From assembly GCA_008921705.1 (NCBI GenBank), contig VFFE01007605.1, forward strand, positions 3,349,351-3,413,350: a stretch of DNA of 64,000 nt, read 5' to 3'. The DNA comes from Burhinus oedicnemus (Eukaryota > Chordata > Aves > Charadriiformes > Burhinidae). The notes below the pieces were generated by a model that saw only the letters and a program-made list of their open reading frames with translations, made no database searches and was not told where the DNA came from. Numbering within the stretch: the stretch's first letter is position 1; every line of letters starts with the position of its first letter. The translations under genes were made by a program, and so were the position numbers. Shown here in pieces: positions 25,360 through 37,300 of the stretch.

Positions 25360-28300
25360 GCCTGCAAAAATGTTGGCAATCAAAGTCTAAAAATGCAGAG
25401 TAACAGCAGTGTCATGGTCTGTGCTGGCAGGGGACAGGGTGGTGGCCCTGAGCAGCTGGTGCCCTTCCTCTGGGATGTCTGTCCCGCCACTGTCACTACG
25501 GGGGTGACACACATCTAACTTATGACCTGCAGTGGCCGAAACCAAGTGTCAAACATGCTCCTAAACTGCCCCCCGGCTAGTGCTAACATCTGCTGCTTAA
25601 TGGGACCTTTGTCACATCCACTAAGAGGAATTATTCTGTTTATTAGGTGTCTTGTTCGGGGCTTGGTGTGCCAAGTGTTGAACTCGCGGAGGAATTTCCT
25701 TCACTAAAGCTTTCAATCAAAGTTTAAGACCAAAGATCAAAAAGAGGCTTTTGGACAGACAGAAATAAAATGCTTGGCTCAAAAGAGAACAGAAATTTGT
25801 AGCACTAATTATAATCAATGAAATAAAGAGGCTGATGTGCGTGTACACGTGTGTGTATGGAGTCAGTGCTTATTGTCAGCTTCTGCTTTAGTCTTTCCTA
25901 ATAATTTAACTGTATTTCCACGCTGTGACTGATGCTTCTCAGAGCAGAGAGAAAAATTGCCTTTTCCTTCTCTAAGGTGGAGTAGATTGAAGAGCAGAAT
26001 TTATTCCAAAAGAGGAAACCCACATCTTACGGGATGCCCTGCAAGCTGCTATTACTGTCCTGCTTGCTGGACTTAATCCAGGCTGGATGCAGAAAGGAAA
26101 ACAAATCTCTGGCGAGCTCTCGAGGCCAGCATCCCTGGGAGATGGGCTGCTCCCAGCCTCAGCAGAAGTGCCAGATGCCAGGTAATGCTTTGGCTTGTGC
26201 TCGGGAAATAATGCCTGCTCCAAATCCCGTTGGGATCCGTGAAAATGCTGCCCCGAGCTCAGCTTAGTGCAGTGAAGCATCTGAACTAGTTTCTTACCTG
26301 CATCTGAGCAGGTCAGGGGAGGCTTTGCTCTGATCTTCCCTCCATCATGGAAGGGAAGCCCTCCTCACCTCTCCCACGTGCACTTAATTTGCAAAATCTT
26401 TTGTGCCATCATTTTGCAGCATTTGCACCCTGCACCTGCCTTTATTTTCGTATAAACACCAACCCGAAATTTTAAGGATTCTTGGCTGGAGTCACCCACT
26501 GATCCTCCCTGCAAGGCTCAGTGGTGTGACCCCAAGGCAACCTGCAATGCTCATCACCCGCTCTAGAAAACATTTCTTTAGGAATAAATCTTTTTTTTCA
26601 GGCGTTTCTATAAACGTAAAGCAGACTGGAAAGGAGAGCTCCCAGCCAGCCCTTGCATGAGGGCTTTCCTTGGCTGGAAAGTGTGAATCGTAGGGACCGT
26701 AAAGAGCTCCTTTCTGAGGAGCCTGGAGCAGATGTGGTGACAGACTTTCTCAGTGGCGTGGCACAGCCTGCTCCCCTGACAGCAGGATCCGTGCCCTCTG
26801 AGGAACACCCCTTCGCATCTGAGCCATCTTCTTTCATCTTCCAGGCAAAAAAAAACCCCTCATCTTTCCCAGAGCAGCCCCCCAGCTTCAATTGCAAACA
26901 GCAATTTGTCTTGTGCTAATGCAGTCCTCCCATTCCTGCACAGGATGGGATTACACGTGCACTCGATACCCAGCTTTAATCTGATGCCAGGACTTGCTCA
27001 AAAGGCTGTGAAATGTCTTTTCTCTCCCAGGCTCCTGACCACGGAATCCTTTCTCTCGAGTTTCTGATATTACATCCCTACTACTCTTTCCAGTCAGTTG
27101 TTGGCCAGTCCTAATATTTTGAGTTTTTTGAAGAGGAAAACCCCCGTGTTGTGCAATTGAAATGAGAACTCTGGCTATTCCTGTATAATGCCAAGGACGG
27201 GTCTCAACCCACAGTGAGGTGGGAAGGACCCACCGGCCACCTCTGGTCCTCTCCCTGAGCGCTTCGCTTCCCTGCAGTACTATGTGGGAAGGAAAATAAA
27301 AAATGCAGCTCATTGGCATGGGCTGTTCTGCCCTGAACCAGAGATGCCGCTTTCTGCCGTGGGAAGAAATAGCTCAAATGGAAAAGCTGCATATAAGATA
27401 ACATACACTCTGTGTACACCCTGCTGTATGGGTGTACCTGTCTTCTTTAGGACATCCAATAATTTAAGGAATGCTCTTTATTGCACTAAATAGGTAAAAT
27501 TATTTTAATATCCTAGTCTGATGGTAGCACATCTCCTTCTGTGCTAATCACAGTCGCATCCACTCAGCAACAGCAGAGACATTTTGTCACAACACTTAGA
27601 GATACAGAAGATCTCGTGTCATATACTCAGTTTTATCTGAAGGAATTTAGAGATCTGTAGTCTAAACCCAAGTGTCCTATTTTATTGGGTACTGAAACTA
27701 CAGCTGCGCTTAAGGCCGGGGATGTGCACACAGTTTAGATTTGCTGTCATGCATTTGGTTTAACTGCACAGAATAAACACTGCAGCTGATGAACAGATGT
27801 TCTTAGTTTTTTTGTTTTGTTTTGGTTTTAAAAAACAATGTCATATTTTGCCTGTATTTGCAGGATTATTCAGTCAGGCAACCTAAATATCACTTGATTA
27901 AATAATCACTTAAATAGAGCTGAACCACTTGCATTTTTTTGGCAAATATCGATCCAATGTGAATATTTTGCTGCCAAGCCCCTGTTTGCTTCCAGCAGTG
28001 TTCCAGCGCTTAAACTTCATTTGTGAAGAAGACAAAACCAAGCATCCTTTTAGCTCCAGCAGTTCTTGCTTGCCAAGGTGAATTTTCCTTGAACATTTTA
28101 CATGGCTAGGAAACCTGCTGCCTTGCCAATGCTGGCAATCAGCGGCGAGCCCTGGTGGCTTCTTCCTTCCCCGAATCTCTCGTCCATCACTGCAGCTCCC
28201 TGGCCAACACACCGAGGACGCCGCAATTGCACTTCTGACACCTAACTAATCTGTTGTGTGAGGGCTGGCTTCTCTCGAACCAGTGGTCAACGTGAAATAC

Positions 28301-29633
28301 CGGATATCTTCCTTTTCTGGCCATGTCCTTGTCCGGGAAGACCTGGCAGAGAGGTGCAAACTGTGCTTGGTGGCCAGAAAAATCTCTCCCCTAGAGGCCA
28401 GCTTCTGCCATCGCCACTGCTCCTACCTTATGTGGCGAATAGGTTTGTTCCGGTTCTAGTCAGCAGTCTGGTCCTGGGCACGTCAAAGAAGCGTTATACA
28501 CTATTGCTGATAATCACCTTTGCAGCTCTGTAACCACAATGTGGAAGACTTATCTGCCACGTTAATACCAATGCTTCCTGAATTTAAATAGCCTACAAAT
28601 AATGTTTTGCTTGGCATGTATTTATCACCTATTTATCTTACATACCATATCTTCGCTGCTTCTCCAACATTGCTTTCAAGACAAGATAATCATGTCTATT
28701 TAGAAAATACTGTGGCTTGTGAAAACTTCAGTTGCGATTTTTCCTTTTCCAGAGAGGTGAAGAGGGCTGTCATGTCCTTCAACATCTGCAGAAAAAAAAG
28801 GTATGCCAGATGGGCATGACTTCAGCTTCTTTCCTCTTTTCTTCTCTGAAGATCCCTTCGGTACCTGCAGTCACAGCTTCTTGCAATGATGCCACGCTTG
28901 ATGCCTCCGTGTCACTCACCCGTGGTTACTGATCTCGTCCATGCTCCGTCTTCAAAGAGACAACTACTCCAGCCAGCCTCGTCTGACATATTGAATGTCC
29001 AACTCTCCCCAAACAATTCAAGTTGTAAAAGCCATGACATCTGTGTTGACAGCCCGCACCCAAGGCTGAGGGTAGGTGTCACCTTCCCCTGCCCGGGGAG
29101 GTGCACCTTTGCCTCCGCAGTGTGAAGATGAGCTTACCGAGACCGCGGGAGCTCGTGCTCCTCCAAACACCTCTGTTTGAAGCAGACTACTGGTCCAGGA
29201 GAGGTGGGAGAGAAAGTGTTGCAGCCTTTGCAACTTTTGTTCGGAGTGAAAAGGAAAATATACAGTGACGGAGAGGCTCTTGGCTTTGATCATCGCTGGT
29301 TACGGGAAATAAAAACATAACCCAAAGGGAGTGAGCGAGGGGCGTAATAATGTCAGGTCAATCTCTTTGTTGTTCTTCGAGATCAAAAGAAGCTGGAGGA
29401 GTTTAGCTTTTATTACCTTTCCCCTTTTGTTTTCTGCTTTTTGGCTTTCTTCCTTAAAAATCAATACAGCCCTCTCTGGGCTTGTAATGTCCACATGCCC
29501 CCCACCCCTGCTAGCCCCAAGCCTGCTGCAGACTGTGTGGCACGGCGCTGGTGGAGCACACTGATCAGGGATGACCATCGCTGCTCAGCCTGCTGGGAGC
29601 TATTTTGGCAGAAATGCTAAAATAAGCCTTTCT

Positions 29634-30345
29634 TAGAATCATAGAATGGTTAGAATTGGAAGCGACCCTAAAGACCATTTAGTTCCAACCCCCTGCCATG
29701 GGCAGGGACACCTCCCACTAGACCAGCTTGCACAAAGCCCCGTCCAACCTGGCCTTGAACACCTCCAGGGATGGGGCAGCCACAGCTTCTCGGGGCAACC
29801 TGGGCCAGTGCCTCACCACCCTCACAGGAAACAATTTCTTCCTAATATCTCATCGAAATCTCCCCTCTTTCAGTTTAAAATCATCACCCCTCATCCTGTG
29901 GCTCCACTCCCTGATCCAGAGTCCCTCCCCAGCTTTCCTGGAGCCCCTTTAGGGACTGGAAGGGGCTCGAAGGTCTCCCCGGAGCCTTCTCTTCTCCAGG
30001 CTGAACACCCCCAGCTCTCTCAGCCTGTCTTCACAGCAGAGGGGCTCCAGCCCTCCCATCATCTCCGTGGCCTCCTCTGGCCCCGCTCCAACAGGTCCAT
30101 GTCCTTCTGCTGTTGGTGTCCCCAGCGCTGGAGGCAGCACTGCAGGGAGGTCTCCCCAGAGCGGAGCAGAGGGGCAGAATCCCCTCCCTGGCCCTGCTGG
30201 CCACGCTGTTGGGGATGCAGCCCAGGATGCGGGGGGCTTTCTGGGCTGCCAGCGCACATTGCTGGGTCATGTTGAGCTTCTCATCCACCAACACCCCCAA
30301 GTCCTTCTCCTCAGGGCTGCTCTCCATCCACTCTCACACGTGGGG
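29634..30345 (-). mobile_element. CR1 LINE 3' region with the end of the ORF2 frame
   Basis: The longest CR1 copy here, about 710 bases. It runs from the reversed tail (AGAATCATAGAATGGTTAGA) through the 3' UTR into the end of ORF2. On the minus strand, 30327-30031 reads [20 protein letters not shown] and then [16 protein letters not shown], the conserved C-terminal end of the CR1 reverse-transcriptase protein. Frameshifts follow ([20 protein letters not shown] replaces the expected continuation), so it is dead. It is fairly well preserved and thus one of the younger CR1 copies in the window. The 5' side is cut at about 30345. Confidence 0.95.
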
Positions 30346-31728
30346 GTATGAGATGGATAAGCACCCAGGGAGGAGCAGGGGTGGTGGTGAGGGTGCACGG
30401 CACATCCCGGCTCAGCGGCAGCCAGAGCAGCGCATGGGCTTGTGCTGGTGGTGCCCGCCCGCAGCGCCTGGGCTCCCACCTGGCCGCAGTCCCCCTGCTC
30501 GGGGTTGGGGGTACAGCCCTGCAACCCCCCCACAAGCGGTTGTTTGCGGATGCACACAGATCCGTGGCTGTGCTGATGGTGGCAAACACCTGCTTACGCT
30601 CATTCTTGGTGACCAGAAGCAGCCCATTTACCCTGGTCAAGGCAGAAATTGCTTATTATGATCTACAGGTGCCCTGTGGAGCACCGGAGCTATATAACCA
30701 TCCCCAATACAGCATTTTCTGCGGTGGAAACAACCTGGCCTCTGACATAGGAACAGCAGGCAGTAATGGCTTGCCTCTGAGGGACAAAACTTGCTTTGAG
30801 TTTCTAAGAGGCACGAAGATGTGTTTAGATAGTGTGATATCAAACAGCAAGGCGTCCTCGCTTATTTTATCATTCCATCAGTGTGTTCTTGACCGATTAT
30901 GAATGAATTCCTTGCAAGTTCTCAAGCTGAAAACGTTTTTGTTATTAAAGAGGGACAAATCAAACAGTACCAAATGAATACGTCTTGGATCTATGGCTAA
31001 TGAGTTTTTCAGCTGTTCAAACATGATATGTGAGATGAACGAAGCCGCAGTTGAATTAGACCTAGCTGTTCACGGGAAATTCACAAGCTGCAAAGGAGCA
31101 GCAGGGCAATTTTTTCTCATAGCTTCATTTTAGGCAGCTAAATTCTTTTGGGAGGCAGAAGGGAAAATGCCAGTTTAGCGACATAAATGTGCTTAGTGAA
31201 AATAGTATTTACTGATCCCATTTGATGAAGGAATTGAATCGGAAACATACCTTGAAATGCAGAAGGGCTGATCCTCCCATGCTTCCCACCTTGTCCCCCC
31301 CAGCTGCTGTACCAAACAAGTACAAAGCTGCGCCCCATCAGAAGGAGCATGGGGGGAACCCAGCCCCAGGACCGCAACCTCACATTTGGTACGTGCAGTG
31401 GAACTCCACTGACCTGGACTTATTCCCAGTTCATTGGGTACGAAACAGCATCAGAACCGGGGTCACAGCTATATCCATCAGTGATACAGGACGGAGCTTA
31501 AAAATAACCTTTTGGCTGACATGCAGATTTGTATAACAATGGGTGGGTCGGTTCCAGATCTCCCAGCAAACTGGTGTTAAACAGGCCTCTCTGAGTGCTC
31601 GAGACCTGAAGCAAGGAACATTTACATGGACCTTGTATCGGAATTATTTGTGGCATTTGTCAAATCCATTATTACAGATTCCCTTTTATTCCATTTTCAC
31701 CTTGGCATTACCCAAACCACAGGCTGCC
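30346..31728. other. Non-coding between CR1 and the assembly gap
   Basis: GC-rich up to about 30560, then AT-rich. No exon could be supported. It would be immediately upstream of VDAC1 if exon 1 lies at the gap. Confidence 0.6.
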
Positions 31729-31750
31729 AAAAAAAAAAAAAAAAAAAAAA

Positions 31751-31770
31751 NNNNNNNNNNNNNNNNNNNN
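31751..31770. other. Assembly gap (20 N) next to poly-A and poly-G runs
   Basis: Twenty N bases. They are preceded by 22 A residues (31729-31750) and followed by GGGCGCT and an 11-G run (31778-31788). A fixed 20-N run usually marks a gap of unknown true size. The abrupt change from AT-rich to GC-rich DNA suggests lost GC-rich sequence. Confidence 0.97.
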
Positions 31771-32061
31771 GGGCGCTGGGGGGGGGGGTCCCGGGCATCG
31801 TCCCCGGGCCACCCCCTCCGAACCAGGGATCGGCGGTGGCCGGTCACGGGTGGGAGCGACCCGGGAGGGGCTTTGCCACCCACGGACACGTCGGAAGGGG
31901 AATAACTGTTTTCTTACGTAATGCTAGGCATGACGACATTAGGGCCTGCTTGCGAGGCGTGGGGTGATTGTGACATCGGAGGGCGGCGAGGCGGTGGCAT
32001 GTGGGAAGGTGGGCGGTGTGGGGTGCTGCCGGGCGCGATGCCGCCGGCTGTGGACGGTCCG

Positions 32062-32126
32062 GGTGGTGATGGTGATGATGGTGATGGTAATGATGGTGAT
32101 GGTGATGGTGGTGATGGTGATGATCC
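32062..32126. repeat. GGTGAT hexamer / trinucleotide microsatellite
   Basis: Tandem GGTGAT and GATGAT units (TGGTGATGGTGATGATGGTG and so on) over about 63 bases inside the GC-rich block downstream of the gap. It is probably length-polymorphic. Confidence 0.9.
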
Positions 32127-32271
32127 GCCCGGATCGGTGTGGGCGCTGGCCCCGTGATGGGGATTTAAAGGTCGATCGGCCACCGAGGTGCCGGCAGGTT
32201 TCTCCACAAACACTTCCGCAAGCGGGGATCGTTTTTCACCTTCCCAGAGAGCAAAGGTCGTGGGGTGGCCG

Positions 32272-32333
32272 CACCTGCCTGGATTTAGCACCGTTTTAGT
32301 GCCACCTGCCCAGATTTAGCACCGTTCTAGGGC
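32272..32333. repeat. 31-bp tandem duplication
   Basis: The two copies 32272-32302 and 32303-32333 share CACCTGCC, GATTTAGCACCGTT and TAG, with four differences. The duplication lies at the edge of the candidate VDAC1 promoter block. Confidence 0.85.
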
Positions 32334-33033
32334 CGACATCCCTTCCACCTTGCTCATCTGCATCCCTGGGATCTTTTTTGCAGGTTGGCAAATCCATCCC
32401 AACATGCACCAAAACCCCCAACCCCCCCCAAACAGCCAAACTGATTTTTGTTTCATTTTATTCTGCTTATTCTCAAAACATAGCTCTTTATTAGGGAGGG
32501 AGGAATAATGTCAGTTTAAAAATCCCGAGAACTGGGTCTTCCCCTCCGAAGGAAGCAGCAGTGCAGTTGCCTCCATTCTGCCTCGTCACAGCCCTCGCTG
32601 GGAACAACTCTTGCTGGAGGCTGAAAGACTCATTCAGTCTTTGGGCATTTGTTTAAAAAAAAAGAAATAGTAACAAAATTTTCTGAAAATGAAGCAGAGC
32701 TGACTCATCCTTACTGACCGGCGCAGGATTGTGTCTCTGGGGAATATTTACAGCGATGCCGGCTGAAACAGATCCCATCTCGTCTCTCAGACGGTCTAGT
32801 GAGGATCAGAAGCGCGTTGCAGTGTGTTTTATTCGGTGCAGTGGATGGTTGAATAATCACCTGTCTCGTGGCATTTTGTCTACGAAATTTTGTCAGAATT
32901 CCTTCAAAAAAGGGCTTCTGCACTATTAAAAAGACATCCCAGATTAATCCCTCCCCTCAGCACTCTCCGTTGAAGGTTGATGCTGATCCCCAGCCTGCAC
33001 CTTTTCTTCCTGCCCACGTTTTGGGTGGTGTGG

Positions 33034-33071
33034 AGGGTGTGATGCTGTGTGGGGGTGTGATGCTGTGTGAG
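33034..33071. repeat. Short tandem duplication GGGTGTGATGCTGTGTG
   Basis: GGGTGTGATGCTGTGTG occurs twice in immediate succession, within a TG-rich context. Confidence 0.8.
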
Positions 33072-34092
33072 ACATCGCTGGCGGTTGCAGTAGCCACAGA
33101 AGCGATGTCCCCAGCCCTGGCTCCTGGCGGGATGCAGTCGGGAAGCGCAGCGCAGCCCCTCCCGGGTTTGGCATCTGCTGCAGGTAGAGAAAAACCCATC
33201 CACCGGCTCCGGTGCGCTGGATGCTCCTCTGCTGCGTGAGGGCAGCAAGCTGTCAAATTGTGCTGGAAGACAAACTGCTGTTTTAATTAGTCATCCCCAT
33301 TGATCTGGCGCTGGGTGTTCCCGCAGCGGGGCCGGGAGCGAGGGACATGTCCCTTCTTGAGCGCTGTGCCGGGGCGTGCGCCAGCCTTGCCCCTGCGCCG
33401 AGCTGGTGGCACGGGGTGGGACAGCAGCACTGCTCGTCTCCTCCTCTGCAGATCTTTGGGAGAAACAGGTAGTTAACCTGCACGTTTAATTTAATGTATA
33501 AGGTATGCGGGTCTTTGTTCTTCCCTTGCAGTTTTATTAACTACAGTAGCTACAGCAGGCTGCAGTATCCCCCAACTTTGTTTAATTGATACTTATATGT
33601 GATAGTTTAATAAGGGGTTGCCGTACAACGTGGTCGTTCTTAATTTATACCCATACAGTTAAGAGCAGGGTCTTTCTTTAATTCCATAAACATTAGTATA
33701 GACTAAATCATAATATTTACATTTGCTTTTAAGGGGTTTATCGCCTCTTTGCTCCTGTGTTTATTGGGCTACAGAGATACGGCATAAACCAATCTTAAAA
33801 AACTAAATCTGCTCCATCATGTATGTAGTTGAAAAGCAAAGCTGCGGTAGGAAGGCTGTGATCCTGCCAGTGCCAGTGGGACGCTGCATGGCTTTACTAA
33901 TAATACCTGCATGAAAGCAATTGTGGACTCCAGAGTCTTAGATTTTGAGTCATAATGGTGCATGGATTATATGATGTCAGCACAGTAGCAAGTTTGGGCA
34001 AAAAGTGTTGTTGAGTATTGTGTCCCATAATGCAGAGTATTTACAAATCGTGTGCTTATACTGGCTTTTCAAAAGACTTGTGAATGTGCCAA

Positions 34093-34319
34093 ACTTGATA
34101 TATCAGGAAGAAGTTCTTCACTGTGAGGGTGGTGAGACACTGGCCCAGGTTGCCCAGAGAAGCTGTGGCTGCCCCATCCCTGGAGGTGTTCAAGGCCAGG
34201 TTGGACGGGGCTTTGAGCAACCTGGTCTAGTGGGAGGTGTCCCTGCCCATGGCAGGGGGGTTGGACTAGGTGATCTTTAAGGTCCCTTCCAACCTAAACG
34301 ATTCTGTGATTCTATGATG
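34093..34319 (+). mobile_element. CR1 LINE 3' fragment
   Basis: Plus-oriented: AGGAAGAAGTTCTTCACTGT, GAGACACTGGCCCAGGTTGC, GGTTGGACGGGGCTTTGAGC, GGGGGGTTGGACTAGGTGAT, TTCCAACCTAAACGATTCTG, then the GATTCTATGAT tail. About 227 bases. It lies in the presumed first intron of VDAC1. Confidence 0.95.
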
Positions 34320-37300
34320 TTTGACCTCAGTGGGGCTACTCATGTATTTATGGTTAAGTGTGTTTTAAGTCTCTGCAGAATTAGGCTTCTGAACCTGATT
34401 CAAAGCAGGCTGTAGTCATGACTTGAATGGATTTGGGATCTGGATCATAAAACCCAAAGTGTGGAGCCAGCACCGTGCTCACCTGGCAGCCTGGGATGTG
34501 GAGGGTGGGACAGGGACACTGGTGACTCTGGCCAGCCTGACATGGGATGCGCAGAGAGCTGGGCCCTGTTCTGCCTGAGAGCAAAAGCACTGTCCTTCGT
34601 GGGCTATTTATTTATACAACATATGTTGGTTGGGAGATGACAGCACGCAGGCTGGGGGTCCAGAAGGGCTGGTGGGATGTGTGCCTGACAGCTGTTAGTG
34701 GCAGCTCTGCAGTTACCATCTCTTGTGGAGACGGGGAACTGAAATGTTCAGAACTACTGCTACCATCAAGAAGTGGTACATGAGTTCAAATTTATTAGGA
34801 AAAAATGTGGCTAGAGTAAGGTTAAATCCAAGCTTTTTATTTTCTTAGCCTTGGATCTGATAAGACTGCCATTCTCTTCATGGGACTCTTAGTCTTATCT
34901 TAAATTTTTAGATTGCTCCTTCCCCTCATGCAAATACCATAAAGTTAAGTCTGTGCAGGGAAACTTTAACCTAGGACCGTAAGCGAGTTATCAAGCAGAG
35001 ATGAGTTTTCCTTTGCTTGCAGCCAGTCCTTACGTTTGCCAAGGGCACCCTAGGGGTTTGCTGCCTGTTGGGCTGATTTTGATTTAATTGCCCAGAACTG
35101 CATTGTAGGGTGAAAACTTTGCCATCTGTGATGCTGGAAAACATTCAGATTTGGCCTGCTGGAAGTGCTTTTGCCTTTAACGAAATCTTCGCTAGGGCTG
35201 GCTCTTGGGTCCCACAGCTCTGAAGGATGCTTCCTATTTTCTCCCTGTGGCAGTTACAAATTCCTGGGGGTGGTGCTCACAGCAGTACTCGGAGCTAACT
35301 TCTCACTTCAGGTTTTCTTCAGCCGTGACTTGCGTGCGCTACAGTATTTCCTACTCAAGAAAATCAAAATATTTTCCTACTTAGAACGTGTTACATATAT
35401 TCTACTTGGCCTGCTTTGTGCGGGAGTCGAGGTACGCAGTCACTTGGAGCTATTTGCCCAATTGGGCAAGGATAAAAGCAATGAATTCATTTCAGCCCTA
35501 ACCTAATCTGAGTTAATGTGCAGGGATCTCACTGGTGAAAAGCAAGGGCACTTGGCCATGGCCATTCCTTGATCCTTTAAGAGTTTGAATCCCTGTTAAG
35601 CATGCTTGTCTTACAACCTGCGCTCGCACAGGATGTAAGCAGTTTTGTTTTCCATCTGTTAAACAAGAGGCTTCTGATTAGCCAGTGCAAACAGAAATAA
35701 TTATTTTTGTTCTTGCTGACAACAGGAAGGTTAACCACCAGGTACATCGCTCGTAGTGTTTTCCACACTCAGCAATTTTAAACACCTTGCTCTGTGTGCA
35801 TTACATGATTTGCCTTACAACCGGCAGGGATTTGGCTTTCAATATTGTCCCTTAATTATATTAATTGCCTAAGTGGAGATCTCGACGTCTCCCACTGTCC
35901 TACAGCCACAGCCCAGACTGCAGCCCTGGAGCAGCCTGTCGCAGCTCATCCACCCGGCCAGATACACAGTGGAGATGCACAAATGTCAGCGGGAGCAAAA
36001 CTTGGCTTCATGAGCTTGGATAAGGGAAAAACATAAGCTACAAAATCCAACCCAAAAGCATACAGCATTCAGTTTTCAAGAAAATATTTTGATTTTATGA
36101 AGTCATTCAAAGGAACTGTTGATAAAATATACCTGGTAGATTCCGAAGTGCAGTTGGCAGAGCACTGCATTATCTTTCAACGCAATGCTTATTTGATTTC
36201 CAAATGTAAGGATTTTTAACATTTTTAATTTTTGATGATGCTAAATGGAAATATCCATCAGAGGGTTCTCATGAGGCCGGGCTGCTGTGGCAGGGCAGGA
36301 GCGTTTCCTGAACACATCCAGCCCGCAGGGAATCCACCCATCCCTCTCCTCAGTGCTGGCTTTCAGCTACGATCTCCAGGCAGGGCATTGTACTCTGCTT
36401 CTACTGACTTTAATAAGAAGCAGAGGAATTACTTAAAGAACTCTGTTAATACTTGGTTTTGAGTTTTTTGTGTGTATGGGGTTTTTTCTTTACTTTTTTT
36501 TTTTAAGGCTGGTTTTGTGTATAAACATTAAATCCCTGCTTTTATGTTCGCACGAGAAACGAAGAGAGACATTCAGGTCTAATATAAGCAGCTAAAATTG
36601 CTTTGGAATATGGAATACTTTTTTTTCTTTTTTCCTTTTTTTTTTTTAAATTTAACTGTTTAGCTGCTTATGTATTTGGGGCTGCGTCTTTTTACTGAAT
36701 TATAACTGGAAAGAGATGACGTGCATCCAGGTAGTCTCTGCAACTGAAGCTACATCATAGTACGCGCCCTTGTAGCCTACTTTATTTATGTTCTGAGAAG
36801 ACTGTTTGCTTTTATTTAGCCACCAGATCTGTTTTGTTCCCTCTAGGATAGGGATTCTTCATTTATGCAATAGCAATATCCTGCTTTGACAGGCAACAAC
36901 TTGTTGGATGGAGCGCTTGAGGCGCTGAGTGACTGCTGAAGCTGCCTATCTGACGTTCGTGGGGTGGGGTGCTTGCCCAGAGAAAGGCACCCAAGTCTAC
37001 GGCCAGAAAGACTCCTCTGAGCACCCCTCCTGTCCAGAGCTAGCTCTTTTGTTTGTGGTTTAACAGCATAGTTTTCTGCTAACGTTGAATAGTCCGGAGT
37101 AAGGATTGGCAGGCAGTTTTTTAAAAGCATTTGCACGCTTGTGTAATAAACTGCTTATTACTTTTGCATAACCAAAAAGTTTGGGAATATGGAATTTTAG
37201 TGCAACATCAGGTATCATGAGGACCAGCTTCATAAGTATGATTTATCTACTTTGCCTTTGTAAAATTATGAAATCTTGTCTATAAAGACAGAAGGTGTAC

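Larger units (their letters stand above)
14471..29633. other. 15-kb non-coding stretch without recognised mobile elements
   Basis: No CR1 copy or gene is visible over about 15 kb. It holds the 20-bp palindrome (14934), low-complexity tracts and the doubtful ORF at 22993-23289. It may hold regulatory DNA or non-coding RNA exons, but nothing in the sequence alone proves it. Confidence 0.6.
31771..32335 (+). promoter_or_regulatory. VDAC1: GC-rich, CpG-bearing block; candidate VDAC1 promoter / non-coding exon 1
   Basis: Directly after the assembly gap the sequence turns GC-rich with many CpGs (CGATCG, CCGCCGG, CCCGGGCATCG, GTCGGAAGG and others), unlike the AT-rich flanks. It is the only such block upstream of the VDAC1 coding exons, about 6 kb before the first coding exon. 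VDAC1 in other vertebrates starts with a short non-coding exon in a CpG island, so this is the expected place. I could not identify a convincing transcription start or a GTAAGT-type donor, and the core may be missing in the gap. Confidence 0.45.

Noticed and set aside
26034..26267. 77-codon ORF with a signal-peptide-like start (MPCKLLLLSCLLDL)
   Set aside because: The hydrophobic start is suggestive, but no mature secreted domain or exon boundaries could be supported. Likely chance.
29646..30275. 209-codon plus-strand ORF
   Set aside because: It is the antisense of the CR1 element at 29634-30345, not a gene.
30113..30902. Overlapping plus-strand ORFs of 182 and 184 codons
   Set aside because: They span the antisense of CR1 and a GC-rich patch, with no recognisable domain or splice structure.
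31543..31967. Plus-strand ORFs crossing the N gap
   Set aside because: They depend on unknown bases and a poly-A run read as poly-Lys. Not real evidence of coding.
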